DNA from: Marseilla massiliensis
GTDB taxonomy: Bacteria > Bacteroidota > Bacteroidia > Bacteroidales > Bacteroidaceae
Length of the DNA: 62,814 nucleotides
NCBI RefSeq assembly: GCF_016899855.1
Contig: NZ_JACJJG010000008.1
Location: 1-62,814, forward strand
Reading direction: 5' to 3'
Shown here: positions 41,803 to 51,271 of the stretch, piece by piece
Numbering within the stretch: position 1 is the stretch's first letter
Layout: every line of letters starts with the position of its first letter
Notes under the pieces: model-generated
What the model saw: the letters and a program-made list of their open reading frames with translations, nothing else
Database searches by the model: none
What the model was told of the DNA's origin: nothing
Position numbers and translations under genes: made by a program

Positions 41803-44343
41803 ATGATTTACCCAAAGACTTTCGAAAGCAAAATCGGCTTTGACGAAATAAGGACATTACTGAAGGAACGTTGCCTAAGCACATTGGGCAAAGAGATGGT
41901 TGACGCCATACAACCAAGCGGCGAGTCGGACGTGATAAACGAATGGCTCACTCAAGTGCGCGAGTTCAGGCGTCTGCAAGAGGAAGCCGACGACTTTCCC
42001 ATGCACTACTTCTTCGACGTGCGCCAGGCCGTAGCCCGCCTGCGCCTTGAAGGCACGCATCTTGACGAAGGCGAACTGTTTGACCTGCGCCGTTCGCTCG
42101 ACACAATCAACCAGATTGTAAACTACCTCAACCGTTCCGACGACGATAACGACGGCGAGGAACGCACATACCCCTACCCTGCGCTGCACCGGTTGACTGA
42201 AGACGTGATGACATTTCCGCAGCTGGTGCAACGTATCGACACGATACTTGACAAGTTCGGAAAGATAAAGGACAGCGCATCTCCGCAACTGGCGGACATC
42301 CGCATGGAGCTGTCGCGCACGGAAGGCAGCATATCACGCACCCTGAACGGTATATTGCGGGCGGCCCAGAGCGAGGGATTGGTAGAGAAAGACGTTACCC
42401 CCGCCATACGCGACGGACGCCTTGTCATACCTGTATCGCAGGGACTTAAGAGAAAGATTCGCGGCATTGTGCACGACGAGTCGGCGTCAGGCAAGACGGT
42501 GTTTATCGAGCCTGCCGAAGTGGTCGAGGCCAACAACAGGATAAGGGAGCTTGAGGCCGACGAGCGGCGGGAAATCATACGCATACTGACTGAGTTCGCC
42601 AAGCTCGTGCGTCCGCATGTCAAGCCGATACTCGAGTCGTATAAGTTCCTTGCCACAATAGACCTTATACACGCCAAAGCAGAACTGGCGCGCCTGATAA
42701 AGGGCATTGAACCTGCCGTAAACGCTTATCCGCACATCGACTGGATACAGGCAGCCCACCCCCTGCTGCGGCTTTCGCTCGAGAAACAAGGCAAGAGCGT
42801 GGTGCCGCTTGACATCATGCTGACACGGGACAAACGCATACTCATCATATCAGGGCCTAACGCCGGCGGTAAGTCGGTGTGCCTCAAGACAGCCGGACTG
42901 ACCCAGTACATGCTGCAATGCGGACTGTCCGTAGCCATAGGCGAGCGTTCACGGACGGGCGTTTTCAAGAACATCTTTATCGACATTGGCGACGAACAGA
43001 GTATAGAGAACGACCTCAGCACCTACTCGAGCCATCTTATGAACATGAAACAGATGATGCGCTATGCCGACGACTCGACACTGCTGCTCATCGACGAGTT
43101 CGGCACGGGCACCGAGCCGCAAATAGGCGGCGCGATAGCCGAGGCCGTGCTGGCACAGTTTTGCGCAAAACAGGCATACGGAGTAATCACCACCCACTAC
43201 CAGAACCTGAAGCATTTTGCCGAAAGTCATGATGGTGTTGTCAACGGAGCAATGCTGTACGACCGCCAGCAAATGCGTCCGCTGTTCCAGCTCTCGATAG
43301 GTAATCCGGGCAGTTCGTTCGCCATCGAGATTGCACGCAAAATCGGATTGCCCGAAGACGTGATAAAGGCTGCCAGCGAAATTGTCGGCAGTGACTATAT
43401 CCAAAGCGACAAATACCTGCAGGACATTGTACGTGATAAGCGCTATTGGGAGAACAAACGCCAGACCATTCACCAGCGCGAGAAGAATCTGGAGCAGACC
43501 ATCGCCCGTTACGAAAACGAGGTGAAGGAACTGGAACAGAGTCGTAAGGACATACTGCGCAAGGCCAAGGAACAGGCAGAGGAAGTGCTCAAGGAGAGCA
43601 ACAAGATGATTGAGCGCACGATAAAGGAGATACGCGAAAGCCAGGCTGAGAAGGAAGAAACAAAGAAAATACGCGAACAGCTTGAGGCATTCAAGGCCGG
43701 CGTGAAGGAGATTGACACTGCCGCAAACGACGAGATGATAGCCCGCAAGATGCGCCAGATACAGGAGCGCAGGGCAAGAAAGGAAAAGCGGAAGCGGGAA
43801 AAGGAGAAAGAGAATGAAAAACTGAAAACGAACAATCAGCAATCCGCTAACGCAACACCTTCACCTGTAGCCGTCGCGCCGCTGAAACAGGGTGACACGG
43901 TTCGTATAAAAGGCCTCAGCAGCGTTGGCAAAATAGAAAGTCTCGACGGTAAAATGGCCACCGTAATATTCGGCGACATGCGCACCAAGATGCGTGCAGA
44001 ACGGCTTGAACACGCCGAAGCACCCAAGAAAGAGGAGCCAAGGGCATACGTTTCGGTTGGACGGCAGACACGGGAAACGATGGATGAGCACAAACTCAAC
44101 TTCAAGCAGGACATCGATGTGCGCGGCATGAGGGGCGACGAGGCCCTGACGGCAGTAACCTATTTTATTGACGACGCTATCCTCGTAGGCGTCAAGAGGG
44201 TGCGCATATTGCACGGAACAGGCACCGGAATACTGCGCCAACTTATCCGCCAATATCTCGCGACAAGGCCCGACGTTGAGTCGTACCGTGACGAACACGT
44301 ACAGTTCGGCGGCGCGGGAATAACCGTTGTAGAGCTTGCGTGA
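41803..44343 (+). CDS. mutS2: MutS2-type endonuclease
   Basis: The product has 846 residues: MutS core (lever and clamp helices), ATPase with ISGPNAGGKSVCLKT (Walker A near residue 353), LLLIDEFGTGTEP and ITTHYQNLK, then a long coiled coil (440-690) and the Smr domain (DIDVRGMRGDEA, RILHGTGTGILRQLI). MutS2 suppresses recombination and rescues collided ribosomes in other bacteria. Full length, intact. It follows the repeat array B. Confidence 0.96.
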   Translation: MIYPKTFESKIGFDEIRTLLKERCLSTLGKEMVDAIQPSGESDVINEWLTQVREFRRLQEEADDFPMHYFFDVRQAVARLRLEGTHLDEGELFDLRRSLDTINQIVNYLNRSDDDNDGEERTYPYPALHRLTEDVMTFPQLVQRIDTILDKFGKIKDSASPQLADIRMELSRTEGSISRTLNGILRAAQSEGLVEKDVTPAIRDGRLVIPVSQGLKRKIRGIVHDESASGKTVFIEPAEVVEANNRIRELEADERREIIRILTEFAKLVRPHVKPILESYKFLATIDLIHAKAELARLIKGIEPAVNAYPHIDWIQAAHPLLRLSLEKQGKSVVPLDIMLTRDKRILIISGPNAGGKSVCLKTAGLTQYMLQCGLSVAIGERSRTGVFKNIFIDIGDEQSIENDLSTYSSHLMNMKQMMRYADDSTLLLIDEFGTGTEPQIGGAIAEAVLAQFCAKQAYGVITTHYQNLKHFAESHDGVVNGAMLYDRQQMRPLFQLSIGNPGSSFAIEIARKIGLPEDVIKAASEIVGSDYIQSDKYLQDIVRDKRYWENKRQTIHQREKNLEQTIARYENEVKELEQSRKDILRKAKEQAEEVLKESNKMIERTIKEIRESQAEKEETKKIREQLEAFKAGVKEIDTAANDEMIARKMRQIQERRARKEKRKREKEKENEKLKTNNQQSANATPSPVAVAPLKQGDTVRIKGLSSVGKIESLDGKMATVIFGDMRTKMRAERLEHAEAPKKEEPRAYVSVGRQTRETMDEHKLNFKQDIDVRGMRGDEALTAVTYFIDDAILVGVKRVRILHGTGTGILRQLIRQYLATRPDVESYRDEHVQFGGAGITVVELA

Positions 44344-44364
44344 CAGAATTCAGCTAACTATGAA

Positions 44365-44403
44365 AGGTTAAGAGCAAGGCCGTTGTTCCTTTGCTCTTAA
44401 CCT
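44365..44403. terminator. Bidirectional terminator
   Basis: AGGTTAAGAGCAA (44365-44377) pairs with TTGCTCTTAACCT (44391-44403), followed by CTCTTTTTA, between the convergent mutS2 and yaaA genes. Confidence 0.85.
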
Positions 44404-44415
44404 CTCTTTTTATAT

Positions 44416-45174
44416 TCATTCAAGAACGAACGCCATACCTCCGTCCTTACTGTCGGCATCACTGTATGTGAAGCCCTCGAATGTAAATGACTTCAGCCCT
44501 TCGGGATTGCTTATCCTCTTGGTAACAGCATACCTGGCAAGGGCCCCACGGCACATTTTTGCATACACGACAACGGTCTTCAGCCGCCCGTTTTTACGCA
44601 CGAGAAACTCCGGACTGACGACTTTAACCTCACAGACAACCTTCCGCCAGTTGAACAACCGCCGCATTTCGTTGCTTGCAACGTCAAGCAATATGCCGCC
44701 GTCAGCCTTGATTGATTCAATGAAAATGTCTGTAAGCAACAGCTTCCAATAGTCGAACATCGTAACGCCGTTGTCCGGAAGCACAACATTTCCTTCAAGA
44801 CGGTAAGGACGGATGGCGTCAGTAGGCCTCAGCAGACCATAAAGAAACGACGTTATCCACAAGTGCCGTTGCATGTACTCAAAGTCTTTGTCGCCCAGAC
44901 TTGCGGCGTCAAGATATTTGAACACTATCCCCGTATAGGCATAAACGGCCTGAGTAGACGGCTTTTCGTCAAGAAAATGAAGGTAACGCAGGCGGTTTTG
45001 CCTTGCTATCTGTAAGTTGCAGCCCAGCATTTGGGCAAGTTCCTCTTCGTCATACCTCATCATTTGCAGCGCATTGCTCACTGCCTGCTCGCCGAACAAC
45101 GGCTTGGTGGTAAACGGGTCGCGCCCAATGGCGCTATCGTCCATGTCCTTGGCACATCCTATAAGTATCTGCAT
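44416..45174 (-). CDS. yaaA: Peroxide stress protein YaaA (DUF328)
   Basis: The product has 252 residues. The N-terminal MQILIGCAKDM, AVYAYTGIVFKYLDA, LYGLLRPTDAIRPYRLEG and VVVYAKMCRGALARYAV blocks match the YaaA family, which lowers free iron and protects DNA in peroxide stress; it binds DNA in E. coli. The length is normal. A -7 box TATCTTTG lies on the minus strand at 45209-45202, 28 bases before the start. Confidence 0.92.
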   Translation of the reverse strand: MQILIGCAKDMDDSAIGRDPFTTKPLFGEQAVSNALQMMRYDEEELAQMLGCNLQIARQNRLRYLHFLDEKPSTQAVYAYTGIVFKYLDAASLGDKDFEYMQRHLWITSFLYGLLRPTDAIRPYRLEGNVVLPDNGVTMFDYWKLLLTDIFIESIKADGGILLDVASNEMRRLFNWRKVVCEVKVVSPEFLVRKNGRLKTVVVYAKMCRGALARYAVTKRISNPEGLKSFTFEGFTYSDADSKDGGMAFVLE

Positions 45175-45342
45175 AGTCGGTATTCTTTAACTTTTGGTTT
45201 GCAAAGATAGGAATAAATATTAAAAAGGTAGAAAAGTAAAAAGGTAAAATTGAAAGGGTGAAAAATATAAAGGCGCAAAGAAAATAATTGTCTGCTTTAC
45301 CATGATACGCCGCGTTTTACTTTCACCTTTTCACCCTTTATC

Positions 45343-47043
45343 TTAGAATCCTATTTTCCGCTTTTCCTTTACTATAAGTTCTTCGTCACAGTAACCTTTT
45401 ATGCGCTCAAGGTCGGCCGTAGCGTAACCGAACAGAATCGAGTCGACGGCATGCTTGCGGGCGATGTTCTCTATCTGACCGCCGCTGAAGTCATAAGCCT
45501 TTGCCAGAGCGGCGGCGCCGGCAGGAGCAAGGTCGGGTATTATCGTCTGCCATATACTCTGCTTAGCCTCGGGACAGGGTTTGTCAAACCTTATCTTGTA
45601 CAAGAAACGCCGCTCGAAAGCCCGGTCCATGTTCTGTGTAAGATTGGTCGTGGCGATGAGAATGCCGTTGAGCGTCTCCATCTCTTGCAGGATGATGTTC
45701 TGTATGGTGTTCTCCATCTTGTCTACAGCCCGCTCGGCGCCCTCCTGGCGTTTGCCTATCAGAGCGTCAGCCTCGTTGAAAAGCAGAATTGGCGCTATGG
45801 TTCTCTCCTTTACGAGAGCACGGTAGCGGTCGAACAGGGCTTTGACATTCTTCTCGCTCTCGCCCACCCAGCAGCTTTTCATCTCGGCGAAATTAACCTG
45901 CATGATGTCCCGTCCGGTCATACGGGCCAGTTGCAGTGCGGTCTCTGTCTTGCCCGTGCCCGGTTCGCCGTAGAACAGACAGGCAAACCCCTTACGCATA
46001 CCTGCCTCGTCGAGCCGCCGGCATACCTCGGCATAACGCTCCTCGGTCAGCAGGGCGGCGAGCTGGTCTATCTGCTTACGCTCGCGCTCGTTGTAGAACA
46101 GCCGTTTGCTAACGATGTCGCCGTGAAGGATAAGTTCTTTCGAACTTATCGCTTTTTTCAGGTCAATGTCCAGTTCGGCCAGTACCTCACCCTTGGCCTT
46201 ATCCGTAAGCTTGTATGCGTTGCGGTCGGCAAAGCCATCATCGTTGGCAAACTCGACGAGTCCCTGCTCCTGCAACGTATGCTCGCCACGCGACAGCCTC
46301 GACTTGACGCTGCGGGCTATGCCCTTTGACGGGAACAAGTCCTCAAACTGATGTGGACAGATGTCATCATCGTCATCATTGACAAAGATATTGGCCATGC
46401 ATACAAAAAGGACTCCGTCCATGCTTATTCCGCAGTCGTCAGCCAGACAGTACCGTCGCAACTGCTTGACGAACTCAAGGTTACTGTTGTTGTCGAAAAG
46501 CCTTTCAAGCTCGTCACGTAAATCGTTGAACGACAATTCATCGTGGTTGCGCTGGTCGAACAATTCCTCGATCACGCCGAACAGCTCGTCGCACGTAATA
46601 TTCTTAGGCTCGTAGGGAACGTATGCCTCATTACGCCTGAAAGCGTCCATAACCTCAAGCGGCACACGGTAAGTTACCGAGTCGCGGTCGCGACGGCAAC
46701 GTATGAGCTTACGGCTCACCATATCGTCAATCTCCTTGCCATATTGTATTATACGTATCGTACGGCAACCGATATGCGAGGCCAGCTGCTTCAGCTCAAT
46801 ACGGTAATCGTCGCAATTGTCGACAAAAAGCGACAACAAGACCGCCTGCATATGGCTGAGCGACAATTTACGGCACAAAAAATTGATATATCGTTTCGCC
46901 TCAGCGAAAAAATCTTTGCTTAAATCAGAACCTGACGACAGCTCAACAATCTGCTCCATCGCGTTCAGGACGTTAAGCCGAGCGACCTTCATAGTCACCC
47001 TTACCTTCTTCTGTCTCTCTTCCGTCTTAACTAAATTTCTCAT
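45343..47043 (-). CDS. AAA+ ATPase with an N-terminal winged-helix-rich region
   Basis: The product has 566 residues. The last 230 form an AAA+ module: LFYGEPGTGKTETALQLAR (Walker A near 360), ILLFNEADALIGKR (Walker B, with Asn in place of the first Asp), ATTNLTQNMDRAFERRF (sensor 1, arginine finger) and SGGQIENIARK (sensor 2 area). The N-terminal 330 are helical, with several winged-helix-like parts and an acidic FVNDDDDDICPHQFEDLF loop. It resembles Bacteroidetes housekeeping ATPases of unknown role. The start could be the Met at 46992 instead. No partner gene is adjacent. Confidence 0.8.
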   Translation of the reverse strand: MRNLVKTEERQKKVRVTMKVARLNVLNAMEQIVELSSGSDLSKDFFAEAKRYINFLCRKLSLSHMQAVLLSLFVDNCDDYRIELKQLASHIGCRTIRIIQYGKEIDDMVSRKLIRCRRDRDSVTYRVPLEVMDAFRRNEAYVPYEPKNITCDELFGVIEELFDQRNHDELSFNDLRDELERLFDNNSNLEFVKQLRRYCLADDCGISMDGVLFVCMANIFVNDDDDDICPHQFEDLFPSKGIARSVKSRLSRGEHTLQEQGLVEFANDDGFADRNAYKLTDKAKGEVLAELDIDLKKAISSKELILHGDIVSKRLFYNERERKQIDQLAALLTEERYAEVCRRLDEAGMRKGFACLFYGEPGTGKTETALQLARMTGRDIMQVNFAEMKSCWVGESEKNVKALFDRYRALVKERTIAPILLFNEADALIGKRQEGAERAVDKMENTIQNIILQEMETLNGILIATTNLTQNMDRAFERRFLYKIRFDKPCPEAKQSIWQTIIPDLAPAGAAALAKAYDFSGGQIENIARKHAVDSILFGYATADLERIKGYCDEELIVKEKRKIGF

Positions 47044-47184
47044 CTTATCTTTCCTTTCATATCATTTACAAGTGCAAAGATGATAAAAGATTGTGCAGAA
47101 GCATGGCAGAGGATAGAAAATATTTATATAATAATACCGTTTTCAAGCAAAACATACCACGCAAAATACCGTCAAACGCAATAT

Positions 47185-47245
47185 AAAAGACCGCCTTTTA
47201 CATCATGAAAGGCCGTATCTTACCACATAAAACGTGGCCTTTTAC
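47185..47245. repeat. 22-base periodic palindromic repeat, array C
   Basis: Units start at 47185, 47207 and 47229 (AAAAGACCGCCTTTT; GAAAGGCCGTATCTT; AAAACGTGGCCTTTT), an exact 22-base step. It is upstream of the AAA+ gene on the minus strand. Confidence 0.68.
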
Positions 47246-47300
47246 GTGGTGAAAAGAGGTTATACAATGTCACATCATAAAAGTAAGAATTTTCACGAAA

Positions 47301-47525
47301 CTGTCTGTCATCTTTCATCCTTACATCTAAAATATTGAAAAGCAACAAATTACAGGCTGACAGATAGCCATTCTATCTTTCAACAGACTTTCATCATCAA
47401 CAGTAGTCAAAGCCGTAGAGTAAACCGTGGATGAAAGAAAGCTGAAAGATAGAACGGTCATCTGTCTGTCAGTAAGTCATTATAAATCAGAATATTAAGC
47501 GCAAAACTGAAAGATGAAAGACAAT
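47301..47525. repeat. Complex palindromic region between two minus-strand genes
   Basis: 47357-47395 and 47428-47472 form an imperfect inverted repeat of about 40 bases (TTCTATCTTTCA against TGAAAGATAGAA and so on). Related pieces recur at 47301-47320 (CTGTCTGTCATCTTTCATCC) and 47505-47521. No gene is seen here. It may be a structured 3' region of the DUF4112 transcript or a remnant of a short repeat element. Confidence 0.5.
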
Positions 47526-47534
47526 TTTCGGTAA

Positions 47535-48014
47535 TCAGACCAATCCTACAACAATATTCCACAGCCACGAAGTTACTTTAATGGCCAGTAATACAAGTAA
47601 ATATATCACGACGCAAAGCGCAACGATTAGCACAGCCGTAATTGCGGCCTTACGGTTTACCTCATGTATTACATCCCTGTCGCCCTCGACGAATCCCGTT
47701 ATCAGCCTGAAGTTCCGCACAAACGACTTCTTGAAAAAGTCCAGCACACTACCTATATAAAAAGGTACCAGGCCTATGGCAAGATCACACAATGCATTGT
47801 ATATCACCGCCAAAGTCAACGGCACCGATTTTATCTTCACAGCGCTGACGTAAATGTACGGCAAAGTCAACAGCTGCGTAAGCATGTCACCCACGCCCTC
47901 AAACATCAGACCTAACACCGCATCAAGGTAATACCTGTCCATCCAATTAGCTATTTGTTTAGTAAGCTGGTAGGACTTGGATTGCTTGATTAAAATTACA
48001 CGGTGATTTTTCAT
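47535..48014 (-). CDS. DUF4112 membrane protein
   Basis: The product has 159 residues. The first half (YLDAVLGLMFEGVGDMLTQL, IYNALCDLAIGLVPFYIGSVLDFFKKSFVRNF) matches the DUF4112 pattern of two paired hydrophobic segments with conserved GD and D-F-K-K-x-x-x-RN. A third long hydrophobic helix (AVLIVALCVVIYLLVLLAIKV) follows. Inner membrane; function unknown. Confidence 0.8.
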   Translation of the reverse strand: MKNHRVILIKQSKSYQLTKQIANWMDRYYLDAVLGLMFEGVGDMLTQLLTLPYIYVSAVKIKSVPLTLAVIYNALCDLAIGLVPFYIGSVLDFFKKSFVRNFRLITGFVEGDRDVIHEVNRKAAITAVLIVALCVVIYLLVLLAIKVTSWLWNIVVGLV

Positions 48015-48040
48015 TTCTAAATTGAGCTATTAATATTTCA

Positions 48041-49279
48041 TTATGGGCATTCAAGCATTCTCTCCATTGCCTTCTTTCCATCAATCAACACGGTAATGCC
48101 TATTTTTGATGGTCGTTTGGAATCGCCATCATATATCAAACGTCTTTGGGAAGTAGCTGTTTGACCTTTTAATACAGCACTTTTTATTATTTTCTCTTCC
48201 ATTTCCTCAAGTTTCCGCCATTCACCTCCACTACGTTGCCATTCCTTTCGCATAGGAACCAAATTTATGCCTTCATTGATACCTCCCAAATTCCGTTGAA
48301 ATATATGTCCAGCATCATCAATATTAGTTCCTCTACCATTTTTATGTCTTACCATGAAATCACGTCTGTTATTATCTAAATCTGATTTCATTTTTATATT
48401 TTTATAAGTCTCGGGCGTATATAACTTTTGTGCAAAGGTTGTACGTCCCAATTTATCCGTTCGATATTCCACTCCGTCAATAACATAACGTTTATTAGGC
48501 AAAACATAATCAAGAAAAAAATTGGGCGCAGCAGACCTATTGTCACCCTTCGGTAAATCTGGACAACCAGAGAATGCCGTGATAATGTTTCCCTTAACTA
48601 ATATTGCACTATTAATCGCGGATGGATCGGAATTATAAATCAATATTTCGCCATTTTTCCCTTTCGCACATTCAAAATATTTCAAATAATATTGTTTATT
48701 ATTAAACGGACCACCTGATGCCATCATCCTTTCTATGCTCGCATATAATTCTGGGCTCTCTTTCTTTAACATATCCAAAGCCTCTTGTCCTTGTTTATAA
48801 GAAACCACCTTCACATTATCATATAAACCAGCATAAGGCTTTCCTTTTAAATTTTCATTGAAATGAACAACTTGTGCTTTGTTCGTTCGTCTGAACCTCA
48901 AAAGATTGTTTTTATACGACTGACTTGAAGATACATTAAGCATCTTAACCTTATACCTTGGCTTACTAACAGCGACCAATTTCATAGAGGCTTTTTTGTT
49001 CCCGTATTGTAAAAAGGATTTTAAGCCCTCTTTTTTCATCTCTTTTTCAACTTTCTCACGAACTGCCTTTTTCACAATCTGATTTCCAAGTGACTTGCCT
49101 ACATATTTACTACTTGCTTCTCTCGCTGTTCTGTCGGCAAGATCTTTCAAAGACTCCTTACTTGCATTAGTCAAGACGTCTTGACTTGCTTCTTTACCAA
49201 TAGACTTTGCCACTTTTTTACAATTTGTTAATGACAAGCATAAAAGTAATGACAGCATTACATATTTTATATCTTTCAT
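48041..49279 (-). CDS. Lipoprotein with a DNA/RNA non-specific endonuclease-like C-terminus
   Basis: The product has 412 residues with a lipobox (LLCLSLTNCKK). The N-terminal part is basic and helical, the middle (130-290) unidentified. The C-terminus shows NIDDAGHIFQRNLGGINEGINLVPM then EWRKLEEMEEKI, which resembles the DGH/N core of the NS_2 endonuclease family found in polymorphic toxins. It is translationally coupled to the lipoprotein gene upstream (ATGA overlap at 49276-49279). A secreted nuclease, perhaps anti-bacterial or nutritional, is inferred. AT-rich codon use unlike the core genes suggests acquisition. Confidence 0.65.
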   Translation of the reverse strand: MKDIKYVMLSLLLCLSLTNCKKVAKSIGKEASQDVLTNASKESLKDLADRTAREASSKYVGKSLGNQIVKKAVREKVEKEMKKEGLKSFLQYGNKKASMKLVAVSKPRYKVKMLNVSSSQSYKNNLLRFRRTNKAQVVHFNENLKGKPYAGLYDNVKVVSYKQGQEALDMLKKESPELYASIERMMASGGPFNNKQYYLKYFECAKGKNGEILIYNSDPSAINSAILVKGNIITAFSGCPDLPKGDNRSAAPNFFLDYVLPNKRYVIDGVEYRTDKLGRTTFAQKLYTPETYKNIKMKSDLDNNRRDFMVRHKNGRGTNIDDAGHIFQRNLGGINEGINLVPMRKEWQRSGGEWRKLEEMEEKIIKSAVLKGQTATSQRRLIYDGDSKRPSKIGITVLIDGKKAMERMLECP

Positions 49280-50331
49280 AAATTCGAGATTATATAATTT
49301 AAAAGTTTTTCATTAGAATCATCTATTAAACCCATAACAATGTCTTTACATTGTGGCATATAATAATTTTCTATCTGAAAAGACAAGTCGTGAGCACATA
49401 CATACTTTACCATATCATCAGGATTCACGTTTTGTTTTTTTATGTCATCAATGGTAACTTTTATATCATAAACAGTACTTCCAATGTCATACAAAGTACT
49501 TACGCCACCGCTCACGCCCGCCAATGCCAAGGGTACAACATAATCTTTCACCGCTTCCTCTAATATTTCATCCTTTTGTCCTAACGTATATTTCTGAATA
49601 TGTTTTAAAGTACTGCTTGTAAGTCCAATTTTCATCATCGGATTTTCCAAAATCATTTTATTATTGAACTCTTTATTTACAATTTGCAAACAATATTCTT
49701 TTTGTTTTAAATTAATCGTATCTAAATAAGCTTGAATATATGTCCTAATATGTTCTTGATATTTTGCAGTATCAAGTTTTTCCCAAAACATATCTTTAAA
49801 ATCATTCCTATCTCTACCAAATAAGAAATGTAATTTTCGATAATTCAAAAGTCCACCTGCATATTTACTAAAAACCGCCCCAATATCTTCATCCAGCATT
49901 GAATCTACACCCATCACAATTGCTGGCATTATTATTTTCTCAAAAATTGCTTTTTCAATCTCACAATTTTGTTTCAACTCCAATGTAACTGATGACACAT
50001 ACTCTTCTTTCTTTTCTTTGAAGAATTCATAAACTCTATTATAACATATAGTATTTTTTAATATACCACATATTTCTTTCAATTCATAATAATTGCAGAA
50101 TCTTAATGCCGGCACTATTGAATCATTATACAATCGATCAAAAAAAGCATTACCGCTTCTATTTGTTATATAAAATTTTGCGCCATCAATAGGTGACTTC
50201 TCAATTATTGAATCCATTGCTGATTGTTCTGTCAGTGGAACAACTTTATTATCATCTTGATTGGAACAAGATTGAATCAAGAACGCAGAAACCATAAAAG
50301 AAATAATTACAAAATTTGAATTGATTTTCAT
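49276..50331 (-). CDS. Lipoprotein of unknown function, paired with the nuclease-domain lipoprotein
   Basis: The product has about 351 residues from ATG 50331 (MKINSNFVIISFMVSAFLIQSC, lipobox with cysteine). The mature protein is helical, Lys- and Glu-rich, with a short Gly-rich hydrophobic segment near the C-terminal third (PLALAGVSGGVSTLYDIGS). No known domain. It overlaps the nuclease-domain gene by 4 bases, so the two are likely made together. It could be an immunity protein or a delivery partner, but nothing in the sequence proves this. An in-frame ATG at 50352 is the alternative start. Confidence 0.6.
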   Translation of the reverse strand: MKINSNFVIISFMVSAFLIQSCSNQDDNKVVPLTEQSAMDSIIEKSPIDGAKFYITNRSGNAFFDRLYNDSIVPALRFCNYYELKEICGILKNTICYNRVYEFFKEKKEEYVSSVTLELKQNCEIEKAIFEKIIMPAIVMGVDSMLDEDIGAVFSKYAGGLLNYRKLHFLFGRDRNDFKDMFWEKLDTAKYQEHIRTYIQAYLDTINLKQKEYCLQIVNKEFNNKMILENPMMKIGLTSSTLKHIQKYTLGQKDEILEEAVKDYVVPLALAGVSGGVSTLYDIGSTVYDIKVTIDDIKKQNVNPDDMVKYVCAHDLSFQIENYYMPQCKDIVMGLIDDSNEKLLNYIISNL

Positions 50332-50494
50332 AATAAGACGAAGCCAATACATATTTTATTTTGTTTTTTCAAATGACACAACACGAATAAATGCCAAAAT
50401 ACTTGACTATCATACATGATTTGTTCAGTAAAATGAAATAAGGTTATTCTTTTATATAATGCATCCGAACATAGATTATTATTTTAATTTTCAA

Positions 50495-50779
50495 TTATAA
50501 AATACCCTTACGCATTGCTCTACTAATAAATATAACACCGACTAAAAGTGCAAGAGTCGCAACTATATGTACTGCAAATCTAATAGTAAAACCTATTGCT
50601 GATGACCAGCCCATAAAAAATATAGCCGTCAATATAACAACTACAAACGCCACAGATATAATTATTGACGTTTTTATTATTTTCTTCATTATCACAGCTA
50701 AATAACCTTTTACAATTATACTTTTTTCTTTTTGCTTCAAAGATTTTTCCAACTCGGCTTTTGTGGTAACTACTTTCAT
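50495..50779 (-). CDS. Small membrane protein
   Basis: The product has 94 residues: a soluble, charged N-terminal segment (TKAELEKSLKQKEKS) and two membrane helices (TSIIISVAFVVVILTAIFFM and FAVHIVATLALLVGVIFI). Two-helix proteins of this kind are common in Bacteroidetes; no function is recognised. It lies alone, 164 bases from the lipoprotein pair, on the same strand. Confidence 0.6.
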   Translation of the reverse strand: MKVVTTKAELEKSLKQKEKSIIVKGYLAVIMKKIIKTSIIISVAFVVVILTAIFFMGWSSAIGFTIRFAVHIVATLALLVGVIFISRAMRKGIL

Positions 50780-50890
50780 GGTTATTTAAAATTTATATAT
50801 TCATTATCTTTTTCCAACATATCATGTCATTATAAACCCAATTTCCTAACAACGTGATGTGAACAGCTATAATATCGACAAAAAGCGCAC

Positions 50891-51271
50891 TTACAGCACC
50901 GGCGAATGACTTCCCTTGTTGCTGCCTTTAGGATGATTCGGGCAAGTGGCACCAGTCATCACGAGTATCGAGGGGAACTTCTTGCCGCAATATTTACAGG
51001 TGTACGACGACTTCTCGGTACCTTCGTATAGTTTATGGCGACCTTTATTCGGGCCGTCGGGATGTCGTGAACACGTGGCGGAGGTCAACAAGCGCACGTC
51101 GGGGAACTTATGCCCGCAGTACTCGCAATAATAATTTTTCTTTTCCATGGCTGTATTTTTTGTGGTTATTAATTGTTTTTCATGTTTTATTGAATAATTG
51201 TCTGCTATTATTATTGTTGGTAGTAGGCTGGGGAGTAATGCCACAAAAACGGCAATAATTGTGGTTTTCAT
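50891..51271 (-). CDS. Double zinc-ribbon protein
   Basis: Two near-identical repeats, YYCEYCGHKFPDVRLLTSATC-type and YTCKYCGKKFPSILVMTGATC-type, each carry CxxCG and C-x2-HP-x-G-x-NKG-x-H; these should bind zinc. From ATG 51271 (ribosome site GGAAGA 5 bases before) the product has 126 residues with a hydrophobic N-terminus. From ATG 51148 it would be an 85-residue soluble protein, which matches small Bacteroidetes zinc-ribbon proteins I recall. I favour neither strongly. Confidence 0.6.
   Translation of the reverse strand: MKTTIIAVFVALLPSLLPTIIIADNYSIKHEKQLITTKNTAMEKKNYYCEYCGHKFPDVRLLTSATCSRHPDGPNKGRHKLYEGTEKSSYTCKYCGKKFPSILVMTGATCPNHPKGSNKGSHSPVL

Noticed and set aside
45343..47043. AAA+ gene as part of a defence system
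   Set aside because: It is surrounded by core genes, has core-like base composition and lacks a partner; the NEAD Walker B occurs in housekeeping relatives.
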